Shown: in pieces, positions 32,708-42,038 of the stretch
Layout of the letters: each line of letters opens with the position of its first letter
Position numbering within the stretch: position 1 is the stretch's first letter
NCBI GenBank assembly: GCA_019359505.1
Contig: JAHHHD010000036.1
Location: forward strand, 1 to 53,003
Origin: Drouetiella hepatica Uher 2000/2452
Lineage (GTDB): Bacteria > Cyanobacteriota > Cyanobacteriia > Elainellales > Elainellaceae
DNA: 53,003 nucleotides
Reading direction: 5' to 3'
The notes under the pieces: generated by a model
The model's input: the letters and a program-made list of their open reading frames with translations, nothing else
Told to the model about the DNA's origin: nothing
Database searches by the model: none
Program-made: the position numbers and the translations under genes

Positions 32708-32983
32708 ATGCCGTCGCCTTTCCCTGGCATGAATCCCTACCTCGAATATCCAGCCTTTTGGTCGTCATTTCACACCCGACTCATGGTGGCGATCGCGGAT
32801 ACGGTAGCGCCCCAACTGCGCCCCAACTATTACATTGAGGTTGAGACTCGTACTTACCAGGATCAAGAAGAACCTGAAGAAATCTTCGTGGGTATTCCAG
32901 ATGCCGCTGTCTTAGCGGCTCAGGCAAGCGATCCATTGGAGCCGTTGCGAGTTCAATCGGGTGCAACGTTAACTCAGAAGTGA
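32708..32983 (+). pseudogene. DUF4058 family protein, truncated
   Basis: The start at 32708 is supported by GGGAG 8 nt upstream. MPSPFPGMNPYLEYPAFWSS is the signature opening of DUF4058 proteins, which are widespread in cyanobacteria and usually about 250 residues or more. LMVAIADTVAPQLRPNYYIE and VGIPDAAVLA also fit. The frame stops after 91 residues, at a junction with unrelated sequence, so only the N-terminal third remains. Promoter-like AT-rich DNA (32580-32680) precedes it, so it may still be expressed. Confidence 0.8.
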
Positions 32984-33009
32984 CCCCGCTCCATTTTCTT
33001 GCCCCAGCT

Positions 33010-33225
33010 GTGAATGAGCAAAAGATCTGGCGCAATTTGCAAATGAGTGGCGTAAGCCTGCCAAGTTAGAACCGATCAGTGTTTTAGCCTTTTGACCTAC
33101 TTCTAATCACTGCTGCGTAAACACAGTTCATCTCAGGTTATCAGAAGCCAGAACGCTTGACTAGACGCGCATTGGCTAATTGCGCCACTTATTTGCGAAT
33201 CGCTCCAGATCTTTTGCTCATTCAC
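33010..33225. repeat. Inverted repeat of 43 bp (33010-33052 and 33183-33225)
   Basis: The arms match with four mismatches and begin with GTGAATGAGCAAAAGATCTG (left arm). They flank about 130 bp. The right arm falls at the edge of the ABC permease fragment and the left arm just after the truncated DUF4058 gene, marking two rearrangement junctions. Confidence 0.65.
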
Positions 33226-33228
33226 AAA

Positions 33229-33405
33229 TGTCGCGTAATAGTCCAACGTACCCGAGAACCGCATATAGGCAAATTGGGAAGACACATTGTTCAAGTTGCT
33301 AAACATGAGAGACATCACCAAACTGCCTGCGAGAATGGCATGGAGTGATTCAGTGCCATTTCTGGTGACGAAACTGCCTAATGCAATAATGCTCAACACT
33401 GGACT
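33229..33405 (-). pseudogene. ABC-2 type permease fragment
   Basis: Read on the minus strand, SPVLSIIALGSFVTRNGTES, then LHAILAGSLVMSLMFSNLNN and FAYMRFSGTLDYYAT form a stretch I recognise as the membrane part of an ABC-2 transporter permease. The longer open frame that contains it (33133-33627) has unrelated sequence on both sides, so only about 59 codons of the permease survive. Confidence 0.65.
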
Positions 33406-33460
33406 GGTGCAAGGAAAGTTTTCTTTTGCATGATGATAGGCTCTGAAGGCAAACAACACT

Positions 33461-33994
33461 TTAGTGACTACAGGACGATCGCTCGTAATAGAAACGGCTA
33501 GGCTCGTGGTATAAGACCCAGGAGGGCTCACAGCCTCGTGGAGATTTACCGAACCGCTGCACAATAGGACTGTAGCCCTCTGCTGAATTGCATCGAAGGT
33601 TTGTGACATCGTTAAGTGCTGTTTCATCAGCTTGAGAGCCTGTTGAAACTGGCAGCATTCCCAAGAATTTTTGCGGGGTAGTTCGTTCTAAAAACCAAGT
33701 CCGAATTTTTTCTAATTCCTCTGGTGAGCAAGGTTGGCCACCATGATTTGAATCAGGATCGAGTCCAGGCTTGAGCTGAATCCGAATCCAAATATCCCTT
33801 GCTTCTGCAAAAGAATATCCTCCTCCAATAATTTGATCTCCTTGAGTGACCAAAGAGCCAAATTTCCAATCGTTACGAAATTGGTTGCTGCTAACAGGAA
33901 TCGGAAATTCTCCAAAATAGGCAATTAACAGTACAACCAAAAGGAGCAGTGGAACACCAACGCAGGTCGCAATAGTGGCAAAAAGGAATTTCAT
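33461..33994 (-). CDS. Membrane-anchored hypothetical protein
   Basis: A protein of 177 residues from ATG 33994 (a GTG at 34042 would add 16). It has one N-terminal transmembrane or signal-anchor helix (FATIATCVGVPLLLLVVLLI). The rest is a small outside domain with WKFGSLVTQGDQIIGGGYSF, the Cys-containing GGQPCSPEELEKIRTWFLER and a C-terminal WVLYHEPSRFYYERSSC. I have seen such small proteins in other filamentous cyanobacteria but know no function. The two cysteine regions might form disulfides in an exported domain. It appears complete and lies in a region full of broken genes. Confidence 0.6.
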   Translation of the reverse strand: MKFLFATIATCVGVPLLLLVVLLIAYFGEFPIPVSSNQFRNDWKFGSLVTQGDQIIGGGYSFAEARDIWIRIQLKPGLDPDSNHGGQPCSPEELEKIRTWFLERTTPQKFLGMLPVSTGSQADETALNDVTNLRCNSAEGYSPIVQRFGKSPRGCEPSWVLYHEPSRFYYERSSCSH

Positions 33995-34196
33995 CGCCAA
34001 GTTCGTAAAAAGGACTCCATCTGAACAACGAGCTTGAAACACAAAACCAGCGACAGACTTCGCCTTCGAAGCAACTCTCGCTCTCTCTTCCTGTCATTGC
34101 ACCTTATCTTTCAAGGAGTTGCTTCGAAACTGTCAGATCTGAGTACTCAAATCGCGGCTTTTTTGCAACTTTTCATCATTGTAAACACTCTCTTTC

Positions 34197-34678
34197 TCAT
34201 TTTTCAATGGCATGAAATAGATTCTGCAATTCATTCACTCGTTCGATAAAGTGCTCTCGTTGCTTCGATAAAGACATCAATCCTATTATTTTTGCTCTGG
34301 GTTGCAAAAACTGCTTCACTTCATCAAAAGCTTGACAAAATCGTTTCGCACTCTCAATCGCCCCAAAGCCTAAAGTTGGATAGTAACGTTGCTTGATCCC
34401 TCGATGACTCTGTTTGATCAGATTTCCCAAATAATCTCTCACTTCATGCTCAACATCCGTTCCCAACTCCTCATCAATTGCTCTGGGATACGAACTCAGC
34501 CCATCTGTCACGACTCGCTGCGGTGGTTCTCCCGCTATCTCATGTGCCTGGGCAAAAAACGCTCTTGCCGATTCAATGTCTCGTTTCTCGCTCAACCTCG
34601 CATCGACTAACTCGCCATCCTCACCGATCGCACGGTACAGATAGCACCATCTTCCTTTGACTCGGATGTACGTCTATT
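34197..34678 (-). pseudogene. IS6-family transposase C-terminal fragment
   Basis: The minus-strand frame reads TYIRVKGRWCYLYRAIGEDG, ELVDARLSEKRDIESARAFF, then RVVTDGLSSYPRAI (the second catalytic Asp) and SHRGIKQRYYPTLGFG (region of the catalytic Glu). It is the C-terminal two thirds of an IS6-type DDE transposase, cut off at 34678 where an unrelated inverted-repeat segment begins. The N-terminal domain with the HTH is absent. Confidence 0.85.
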
Positions 34679-34693
34679 AAATGTCAAGACCCA

Positions 34694-34809
34694 TTGGGCT
34701 CTTCCCAGCTTTTGGTGATCTGGTTTCTGCAACAGCTTGGAAACCTAGCACCTTCGTAATTAAGATCAGCGGCTACGCCCTTTTTCACCAAAAGCTGGGA
34801 AGAGCCCAA
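34694..34809. mobile_element. Segment with 25-bp perfect terminal inverted repeats
   Basis: Arms 34694-34718 and 34785-34809 are exact reverse complements (left arm begins TTGGGCTCTTCCCAGCTTTT). They bound a 116-bp segment lying between an IS6-type fragment and an IS701-type fragment. It could be a MITE, or the right arm could be the end of the IS701-type element. Confidence 0.6.
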
Positions 34810-34845
34810 CTGCATTGTCACCTGACAAATTCAACCTCCTTCGTT

Positions 34846-35307
34846 ATGGTGGCTGCCCCTGCCATCAAACTGAGCGAGATTGGAGATAGTTATGGCTTTA
34901 GAACCTGGATTGAGTATGGACTTAAGCAGTCCAAGGATGCCTTGGGTTGGGCAGATTTCCACATGACCAGCTATAACCAGATTGAAAAATGGTGGGAGAT
35001 GGGGATGAGTGCGTTCCTCATGGTCAGCTTGTTTGCTGATGCTTTTAATGACGCTTGTCCCATTGCTCATCAACAGTTTGCTCAACATCCCTGGTGGAAC
35101 AACCAGAGCGGTTGGAAGCACTTGTTCAACAACTTGCGCTTAATCATCCAACCATTGATTTGTTTTAACTGGACCCAGCGCTGGTTACAAGTCTTCCCGA
35201 TCGCCTCCTTAGAAACTGGATTTGAGCAACTCACCGAGCAGATGAATCAGTTTGTTTGCCCCATGATCCATCAGCTCAACTTACAGCTTATATTTTCATC
35301 CCGATAG
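34846..35307 (+). pseudogene. IS701-family transposase C-terminal fragment
   Basis: The frame contains IGDSYGFRTWIEYGLKQSKD, ALGWADFHMTSYNQIEKWWE and QHPWWNNQSGWKHLFNNLRL, the conserved C-terminal region of IS701-type transposases with the catalytic Glu context (E in WIEYG-LKQSKDALGWADF). The N-terminal DNA-binding part and the first two catalytic Asp are missing. The open frame begins at 34681, but sequence before about 34850 belongs to the inverted-repeat segment. Confidence 0.85.
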
Positions 35308-35407
35308 AGTGATTAATGAGGGTTAAAGGCGAGTAGAGCCTATCTGAAAACCTTCTCAGATCCCTAATATTCAGTAGGCAAAATAGTGTTTTCGGATAGA
35401 CTTTTAA

Positions 35408-35455
35408 TCAACTCAGCGGAGCAGTCACCCACTCTGCTGAGTTAAATTCAACCCC
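35408..35455. repeat. Dispersed repeat family A, copy 2
   Basis: A shortened, diverged copy of the palindrome at 1132-1189. The central CAGTCACCCA and adjoining arms (CTCAGCGGAG and CTCTGCTGAG) are kept with one G-T wobble. The rest of the region to 35848 has no gene that I can recognise. Confidence 0.7.
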
Positions 35456-35848
35456 TTCCTCAGTGTGGTCACGCGGCTCAAAGGGGTTTCCAGGGTTAAT
35501 CGTGTCAGTTTTGCGATTTTCCTTTGAGAATCAGCTCCCCTTGGGACTGAATATGGCAAAGGCGATCGCTCTGGTTAAGAAAACGATCGCCTTCGACTAT
35601 CAGCCCCGCCAGCGAAATTAACCCAATCGCAGCAAGGCTGTTCGCCCACTCTAGCCGAACATTTTGGGAATATTTTAGTTCTGCACTCTTAAAGCTTATC
35701 CAGATAAGACCTTCAGCCGATTTTGAAGGCGTTAGTTCCGCACCCCAAAACTCTCACTCACCGCTTGAAGGCGTAAAGGTAGCGACGCTGCAATGAAGTG
35801 TCACGCGATCGCTGGTAAAGATTCTGTCCAAAAAGGGCTAACTCTGAC
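35456..35848. other. Gene-free region before the S9 peptidase stop
   Basis: Contains HIP1-like GCGATCGC-type sites and no coding frame of note. Nothing else is recognised. Confidence 0.35.
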
Positions 35849-38197
35849 TTAATGCTCTTGAAGCCCCTTAAGATAGCGATCGCACCAGCGCACCATTTCC
35901 CAAAGTACGTGCCCCACAGACTCTTGAGAGCGATAGCTATGATCTTCTAGCGGCAGTTCTACCCACCGCACTGTTGCACCGAGTCCTTTCAACGCTTCAT
36001 AGAGCCGCTCCGTTTGTAAGGGATAAGTACCGACATTGCTATCACTTGCACCATGAATTAGCAAGAGTGGTGCGGTGATGGTTGCAGCATGAGTGAAAGG
36101 TGACATTTGCATGTAGGTGGTACTCGCTTCCCAAAAGTGTCGCTGTTCTCCTTGAAAGCCGAAGGGGGTGAGCGTTCGGTTGTAAGCGCCACTGCGGGCA
36201 ATCCCTAAGCGAAATAAGGAGGTGTGGGCTAACAAATTGGCCGTAGTAAACGCTCCGTAGGAATGTCCACCGATGCCAAGGCGATCGCGATCAGCGACTC
36301 CACGCTCCACGACATAGCTGACAGCCGCCTCTGCGCCAGCAATCAACTGTTCTACATAGGTATCATTGGGTTCGATAGTTTCTTCACCAATAATTGGTAA
36401 CGTTGGATTATCTAAAATGGCATAGCCTTGGGTCAACAAGAACAACACTGAGGCATAACGAGGGCGACTAAATTCATTTTCAGTGACGGTCACTTGCCCT
36501 GCCAATTCTCGGTTCTTGAATTCCTCTGGATATATCCAAAACAGCATCGGCAAGGCTCCATCCTTTTGTGGATCGTATCCTGCGGGCAGGTAAAGCTTTG
36601 CCGATAACGCCACGCCGTCTGCGCGCTGGTATCGCACTACCTCTTTTTGTACGCCCGCAAACTGGGGAGCTGGATCAGCGTAATGGGTCAGGGGTAAGAG
36701 TTGATCTTGACCCAATGATCGCTTGAAATAATTCGGCGGCTCAGTTTTGGATTGGCGTCGCGTGATCAGCGTCATATCTTTCAGCAGATCGACAACTCCC
36801 TCAAAATAAGGCGCTTGACATTGCCAGATACGTTCTGTTTGCCCAGTGACTAACTCCATTCGATCGAGAAAGGGGTAAACTCCCTGGGGTGAAGCACCCC
36901 GCCCGCTGAAGTAAATGCTTTGTCCATCTGAGCTGAATCTCAGAACATGACAACCGTAAGCGCCTGGGGTCATCAGTGGCATCCCTGGATCACGATAGCG
37001 ATCTTCAAAACTGCGATCGATGAGCAGGGTCGGGGGAGTTTGCGGTTGATCCGGATGAATCCGCCAAAGCCGCAACTGTCGCGTGTCGTAGTCTCGCTCC
37101 CAGAGCAGCGCCACATTGTCCCGCCCCCAGCGAATCCGCCGGAACCGATACTGCGACCGCCATAGCTCCTGAGGAGGCTCCGTAAAAGGAGCATTCAACT
37201 CCAGCCCTCGATCTCGCTGCGGCACTGCCTGGGTGGGGTCGCCGCCGTCCAAAGCTTCCACCCAGAATAAGCTAGCTGGAAGATCGCTCCGCCAACGGAT
37301 AGCCCTGGCTCCAGGTCGCACTGCATCAAACTTAGTTGAACGCTGATCATCTAAGGGTAAATCTGCAAGTTGGTGAATCAAGCTACCCCGCTGATCTAAA
37401 ATCTGAATGCACTTGGGAAACCGACTAGCTGGAACTTGATATGAGAACGGTCGATGCAGCGTTTCGAGCAGAATATATTGCCCATCGGGCGAAGGCACCA
37501 CTGAACTGATTAAAGCAGAGGCGACGAGCGAAGTCCGCTGACCTGCCAAGTTGATTTGCTCCAAGGTTGAGGTGACATAGTATTCAAACAGGGTCTCATC
37601 ATAGGGGGAGGAGAGTAAATTTGTATAAGTCAGACTCGGGGTTTTGCGCCCCAAATTTTCCTGAATCCGAGGAGGCTGCACTTGTGGGGCGATCGGTGGA
37701 TCTCCCCGGTCTGGAACAATGACTTTACACAAAAAAGCCTCGTTAGATTGCCAGCAGTAAGGACTGCCGTAAGTACCATTTAAGATGGGTTCAGTGACTC
37801 GCCAGGGTTTCCCAGCTGCCAACTCCATCGCCCACAGTTCTAAGCCATTCGATTGGGTCAAGGTGAAAGCTAGCTTCTGCCCATCGGGTGACCAGCGCAG
37901 AAAACTGATTTGCACTGGATTAGGTAGCGGCACTCCGCGTTTGATACCCGTGGCAAGCTCGGTAATCCAGAGCTGACGATAAGGATTGGATCGAGCCGGA
38001 CTGTTGGTTTGTGGATTGAGACGAAATCCAGCGACTGCCACTTCAGGGGCTGCCAGATCTACAATGGAGCATAAAGAGGGCCGCTCTAACTCTAAAAACC
38101 ACTGCTGCGTCGGAGAGAAGGAGACTGTTGGAGTGGGCGGAGCAGTAAGAATTTGATGAATGGGAGCAGGCGGAGTTTGCCAACTTTGTTCGCTCAT
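35849..38197 (-). CDS. S9 prolyl-oligopeptidase family, chloroplast-type glutamyl endopeptidase-like
   Basis: A complete 782-residue serine peptidase. The N-terminal half is a beta-propeller (residues ~80-510, with blades such as LSFLRWSPDGQKLAFTL and VVPSPDGQYILLETL), and the C-terminal third is the alpha/beta hydrolase. The catalytic triad is Ser in GIGGHSYGAFTTANLLAH, Asp in LLLIHGASDSNVGT, and His in LPLEDHSYRSQESVGH. The opening PPAPIHQILTAPPTPTVSFS and PSLCSIVDLAAPEVAVAGFR match the glutamyl endopeptidase CGEP of plant chloroplasts and its cyanobacterial relatives, which degrade peptides in the stroma/cytosol. No signal peptide is visible. It stands alone. Confidence 0.9.
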   Translation of the reverse strand: MSEQSWQTPPAPIHQILTAPPTPTVSFSPTQQWFLELERPSLCSIVDLAAPEVAVAGFRLNPQTNSPARSNPYRQLWITELATGIKRGVPLPNPVQISFLRWSPDGQKLAFTLTQSNGLELWAMELAAGKPWRVTEPILNGTYGSPYCWQSNEAFLCKVIVPDRGDPPIAPQVQPPRIQENLGRKTPSLTYTNLLSSPYDETLFEYYVTSTLEQINLAGQRTSLVASALISSVVPSPDGQYILLETLHRPFSYQVPASRFPKCIQILDQRGSLIHQLADLPLDDQRSTKFDAVRPGARAIRWRSDLPASLFWVEALDGGDPTQAVPQRDRGLELNAPFTEPPQELWRSQYRFRRIRWGRDNVALLWERDYDTRQLRLWRIHPDQPQTPPTLLIDRSFEDRYRDPGMPLMTPGAYGCHVLRFSSDGQSIYFSGRGASPQGVYPFLDRMELVTGQTERIWQCQAPYFEGVVDLLKDMTLITRRQSKTEPPNYFKRSLGQDQLLPLTHYADPAPQFAGVQKEVVRYQRADGVALSAKLYLPAGYDPQKDGALPMLFWIYPEEFKNRELAGQVTVTENEFSRPRYASVLFLLTQGYAILDNPTLPIIGEETIEPNDTYVEQLIAGAEAAVSYVVERGVADRDRLGIGGHSYGAFTTANLLAHTSLFRLGIARSGAYNRTLTPFGFQGEQRHFWEASTTYMQMSPFTHAATITAPLLLIHGASDSNVGTYPLQTERLYEALKGLGATVRWVELPLEDHSYRSQESVGHVLWEMVRWCDRYLKGLQEH

Positions 38198-38332
38198 GAA
38201 TCAATCGGGGATGGAGCACTTGATAAAGGGTAGCAGCATTAATCCCTTAAAGAATCAAAAAAGGTATACTTTGCTAGCTCATCCCTTCACCTTCAACATC
38301 CTAGCTAAGGGCTGCCTCGCCCTCCTGATTTT

Positions 38333-38551
38333 ATGACTGAGCAACTGTCTTTATTTCTGACGCTAATCCACCCGATCGCTCTCCTCTGCATCGCCCTCAA
38401 TCGATGAAGATGAGTGCAGAGGCAATTGTGCAATGGAATCAGCGAGTCTATGAGTTTCAGACACAACTCGGATACCCTTGATCCGTTTGCCTTGCGCCAA
38501 CAGAATGTTGCGTTTTGGCGGTGGAAGTCGCCGGATTCTGGGATTGCTTAG
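38333..38551 (+). pseudogene. Decayed gene fragment, possibly GIY-YIG nuclease-like N-terminus
   Basis: Three frames in succession read MTEQLSLFLTLIHPIA, then KMSAEAIVQWNQRVYEFQTQ, then LDPFALRQQNVAFWRWKSPD. This order resembles the N-terminal part of a cyanobacterial protein that I associate with GIY-YIG nucleases. Two frameshifts and a stop at 38549 show that the gene is dead. The family assignment is from memory and uncertain. Confidence 0.4.
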
Positions 38552-38618
38552 ATTTGCACAAAATACGGTTCAAGATGCCTCTTTTTGCCATTGAGTGAAA
38601 CCCTCTAACCCATTGATG

Positions 38619-38700
38619 GAGTAGTTGCGATGGACGCAACTACTCTAATCACTCATCTGAGCTCTAAATGGCTGAATCGCCGTAGGCAGCGACATAGCTT
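38619..38700. repeat. Dispersed repeat family B, copy 2
   Basis: The reverse complement matches 1190-1271. The GAGTAGTTGCG hairpin arms (38619-38629 and 38635-38645) are identical to those of copy 1, and only the 5-nt loop differs. It lies in a gene-free region (38552-39186) that otherwise has no recognisable genes. Confidence 0.75.
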
Positions 38701-39186
38701 CACCTAGAAGACGTTCCGACATTATCAAGACATTATCAAGCCCGGCACCCTCTTCCAAGCCAAGTCGCCTAGTCTCACTCAATCCGGTTTGGTCAAAGAT
38801 CAAATGAAGAGGCTTGTGCGGGAAAACCGCAGGTAGGCTTCTGTGGAGAGACTCTTCAGGGTGCAGGGCTGAATTTTATGACGCTCTTAATACCGAAAGG
38901 CAAGAGAAACGGGGAATATAAGCAAGCCTAACTATTGTAGGAGTCCTCTCTACTCGACGACTCGACCCCCATCCTCTCTGCGAGTGGAGGATCATACGTC
39001 GCCTGCTACCCTAATCCGTTGCTTCGAGGACTATTAACTTGGTAATTAAAGAGAATGCAGAGTTAATAGCTGTTGCGCCTTCAATGGCATTTAAGACAGG
39101 CTATTCATCCTAAAAAGATTTCATACGTCAAATGAGAAACTGATGAAACTCACGGTAGGAGAACGCTGCCATTACTAAAATTGATC

Positions 39187-41043
39187 CTAATTTTGAGACC
39201 GATATTTTGAGCCATCCGGCATGATGGCTCCTTCCCTGAAAGCAGCCGCCAATTCAGACTCACTGACCTTGGCTCCTTTCAAATTCGCACCCGTTAGATA
39301 GGCTTCTGCTAAATTTGCGCCACTCAAGCTGGTGTTCCTCAAATTGGCTCCGCTGAAATTAACGTGGCTTAAATCGGCACAAACCAAATTAGCATGACTG
39401 AGATTAGCGCTGCTGAGGTTAGCTCGATTCAACTCAGCAAAACTGAGATTAGCGCCGCTCAGATTCGCACCACTCAGTTTGGTCTGGTGCAGAGCCGCTC
39501 TGTTAAGATTGGCGCTGCTTAAGTTGGCGTTGCTAAGATCTGCTGCGCTCAAATTCGCGTTACTCAAGTTCGCTTTGGGAAGCTGAATTTCGGTTAACTC
39601 TGAACCTGGGGCATCCAATCCTCTGAGCGGAACACCGTCTTCATTCAAGTCTTGCAATGCCAAAATTCTGGCGTAGCTCACTTTTACCCCATGAGCAGCA
39701 TCGATCGTGCCCCAGGCTTGATAGTGGAATTGTTTACGGCGATCGGGCGCTTCTTTGATAAACAGCACTAGAGCAACAACTAGACTTGCCGTATCGGCGG
39801 CTTCTAAAAGTTCTGCCACGAGAGAGTTATCATCGACAATGACAGTAAGGGCTAACCAGCTAACGGCTGCCAGAATGGCTACTAACCAGACTGGAGCTGC
39901 CCAGAAAGCGTCAACTGCCTGCCCCAAAACTTGACTTGGAAAGGTATGCCAGTGGGGATTAAAGACTTTTGTCCGAAACTCACCAATTCGTTGCTTAGAG
40001 TTAGTTTCTGATGTTGTTAAGGGTTCTGAAGCTCTTTTCCCTTCGGCTGTTGCTGTTTTCTCGTCTGCTGTCTTCTTAGCTTCAGTTGTCTTTGGGGGTG
40101 ATTGTTGAGGAGCACCTTTCAGCATCTGTGCAACGATGGTGCCGTAAGCATCCGTCCAGGCTTTGCTGAGTTCAGGAGTCCATTCAGCTTGTAGATATTG
40201 CTCAAACGTGAGCAACAGGGCTTGTCCCACTGCAGGATATTGTTGGGGAAGCGACCCATAGCCAACGTGTCTGGCTCCCAGTGCACTGAGAACGGGCGCT
40301 AAAGCGCTGGGATTGCGAAGATTTTCGACCACTAACACCAGTGCGTTTAAGAGTTTCTTCTTCTGCTCTGCCATCTTGACCTGGGCAAATAGTGGCTTTA
40401 CCTCTGGATGAGCCTGAAACAAGTTTTCGTAAAAGCTAGCGACAAATTCTTCAGCATGAGGCTTAATTTTCTCAAAGCTTTCCTCTAATAGCTCGACGGG
40501 AAGCTCTGATATTGCCACTGCAGGTGTTGCCTCGACTTCAGTTAGTGCATCTGGTACGGTGCTGGCTGCGCTCTCTGCGATCGCCCTCTGATGATTTGAA
40601 GGGGTTTCTGGCTCCGATCGCTCTTCTTCTACATGAACATTCCTCGCTCCCTTCAACATCTGTGCAGTAATGGCTCCATAAGCATCGCTCCAGGCTTGCT
40701 TCAGTTCAGGAGTCCAATTGGGCTGGAGATATTGCTCAAGTGACAGCAGCAGAGCCTGACCCACCGCAGGGTAATATTTGGGAATGGCTCCATAGCCAAC
40801 ATGTCTGGCTCCCAGAGCATCCAGAACTTCTCCTAAAACCTCTGGATTGCGAAGATTTTCAACTACTAACACCAGTGCATTCAGCAGCTTTTTCTGCTGT
40901 TTCACTATGTCGGTACTGACAAACAAAGGTTTTACCTCTGGATGGGCAGCAAACAAGTGTTCGTAAAAACTGGCTACAAATTCGTCTGCACGAGGTTTAA
41001 CTTGCTCAAAACTTTGCTCTAATAATTCAACATTGAGAGACAT
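39187..41043 (-). CDS. Tandem-globin / transmembrane / pentapeptide-repeat fusion protein
   Basis: A 618-residue fusion that I do not know as a named family. Residues ~1-135 and ~183-312 are two flavohemoglobin-type globin domains (each with SFYE-LF-AHPEVKPLF and proximal His81 or His259 in LGARHVGYG, followed by YPAVGQALLL). Between them and after them are Ser/Thr/Glu-rich linkers. Residues ~380-403 (APVWLVAILAAVSWLALTVI) and ~410-432 (ADTASLVVALVLFI) are two transmembrane helices. Residues ~490-600 are a pentapeptide-repeat solenoid (A(N/D)LSx units). This suggests a heme-based O2/NO or redox sensor at the membrane with a right-handed beta-helix output. It is last in a same-strand run of seven genes that also encodes an NADPH oxidase and an amine oxidase. 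Confidence 0.88.
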   Translation of the reverse strand: MSLNVELLEQSFEQVKPRADEFVASFYEHLFAAHPEVKPLFVSTDIVKQQKKLLNALVLVVENLRNPEVLGEVLDALGARHVGYGAIPKYYPAVGQALLLSLEQYLQPNWTPELKQAWSDAYGAITAQMLKGARNVHVEEERSEPETPSNHQRAIAESAASTVPDALTEVEATPAVAISELPVELLEESFEKIKPHAEEFVASFYENLFQAHPEVKPLFAQVKMAEQKKKLLNALVLVVENLRNPSALAPVLSALGARHVGYGSLPQQYPAVGQALLLTFEQYLQAEWTPELSKAWTDAYGTIVAQMLKGAPQQSPPKTTEAKKTADEKTATAEGKRASEPLTTSETNSKQRIGEFRTKVFNPHWHTFPSQVLGQAVDAFWAAPVWLVAILAAVSWLALTVIVDDNSLVAELLEAADTASLVVALVLFIKEAPDRRKQFHYQAWGTIDAAHGVKVSYARILALQDLNEDGVPLRGLDAPGSELTEIQLPKANLSNANLSAADLSNANLSSANLNRAALHQTKLSGANLSGANLSFAELNRANLSSANLSHANLVCADLSHVNFSGANLRNTSLSGANLAEAYLTGANLKGAKVSESELAAAFREGAIMPDGSKYRSQN

Positions 41044-41149
41044 TGTTATATCAAAATGAAATGAGCAAAAGCATTAATTAAAAGATAAAACCGATGATTG
41101 ATAGGGTTTCTGACATTCCCTCATGCAATTGCCACGTATTACTCTAGTA

Positions 41150-41500
41150 TTACAGCTCTAAATTTTCCAGCTCTTGCCATACACTTGCCATGAATTCTGT
41201 GGGGTTTGTGATACCCATCTCTCCTAAAGATTTCCACTCCTCGCTGCTGTAGTCAAAGTTAAGACCCATGACGTCTTGAGTCCAGTAGGCGATATTTGAT
41301 GGTTTCTCTATCAGTTCACAGGTGAGTTTTATCAGTTCTATCCCTGATAGATTAGCTCTAGCTTTTGTGGTCAGGCAAAAGGAAAGCAACTTCGCTAAAT
41401 TACTATCGGGTGGAATGGCAATCAGAAATGCCATGTTTTGAGCGAGTAGAATCTTATCTAAATTCATTGGGCTGATCTTGATTAGAACGTGAGAACTCAT
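41150..41500 (-). CDS. Hypothetical protein between globin genes
   Basis: A protein of about 116 residues (105 if it starts at the ATG at 41467). It shows LAQNMAFLIAIPPDSNLAKL, LSGIELIKLTCELIEKPSNI and an acidic C-terminus (EFMASVWQELENLEL). I recognise no family. The gaps to the neighbouring globin genes are 65 and 106 nt on the same strand, so it is probably cotranscribed with them. It may be an accessory protein of the locus; no metal or cofactor motif is evident. Confidence 0.5.
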   Translation of the reverse strand: MSSHVLIKISPMNLDKILLAQNMAFLIAIPPDSNLAKLLSFCLTTKARANLSGIELIKLTCELIEKPSNIAYWTQDVMGLNFDYSSEEWKSLGEMGITNPTEFMASVWQELENLEL

Positions 41501-41565
41501 TCTTTATGCTGTAGTTGTATAGACGTACTCCATTGTCAGTCTTCAATCCCTTAAATCCCTCATTT

Positions 41566-41997
41566 CTAGAGGACTTCTGATTCAGGAGAGAGCTTAGCTG
41601 CTCCTTGTAGCATTAAAGTAGTGATCGCTTCAAAAGCATCTGTCCAGGCTTGTTTTACCGCAGGAGTCCAATCGCTCTGGAGGTACTGTTCAAACGTGGT
41701 GAGCAGGGCTGCTCCAACAGCAGGATAGTGTTTTGGAAGCGTCCCATAGACGGCGTGTCTAGCTCCCATCTCTTCCAGGGTCTTTCCTAAGGCCTCTGGT
41801 TTGCGAAGATTATTGATCACAAATACTAGAGCAGCCAGTAATTGTTTCTGTTGTTTCGCCATGTTCGTTTCAGCAAACATTGGCTTCACTTCCGGATGGA
41901 CAAGGAACAAATTATTGTAGAAACTGGCAACAAATTCCTCAGCATGAGGTTTGATTTTGCCAAAGCTTTGCTCTAAAAGCTCAATATTTAATGACAT
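41566..41997 (-). CDS. Single-domain globin, flavohemoglobin-type
   Basis: A 143-residue globin with high similarity to the two N-terminal domains of the fusion protein downstream. The family motifs are LLEQSFGKIKPHAEEFVASF (helix A/B), HPEVKPMF (CD region), the proximal His81 in GARHAVYG and YPAVGAALLTTFEQYL. No reductase domain is attached, so it is a bacterial single-domain globin, likely binding O2, NO or peroxide with electrons from a separate partner. Its position between EF-hand, histidine-phosphatase-like and fusion genes on the same strand indicates a role in the redox locus. No Shine-Dalgarno is visible. Confidence 0.9.
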   Translation of the reverse strand: MSLNIELLEQSFGKIKPHAEEFVASFYNNLFLVHPEVKPMFAETNMAKQQKQLLAALVFVINNLRKPEALGKTLEEMGARHAVYGTLPKHYPAVGAALLTTFEQYLQSDWTPAVKQAWTDAFEAITTLMLQGAAKLSPESEVL

Positions 41998-42038
41998 AAG
42001 TAGTGCTTATTTGTAAAATTGAACTTCATCATTGAATT

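Noticed and set aside
33133-33627. A complete 164-residue gene
   Set aside because: Only its central ~59 codons look like a protein family (ABC-2 permease); both ends are unrelated junction sequence.
38722-38900. Possible gene fragment (frame with KPGTLFQAKSPSLTQSGL)
   Set aside because: Too short and unrecognised to assign.
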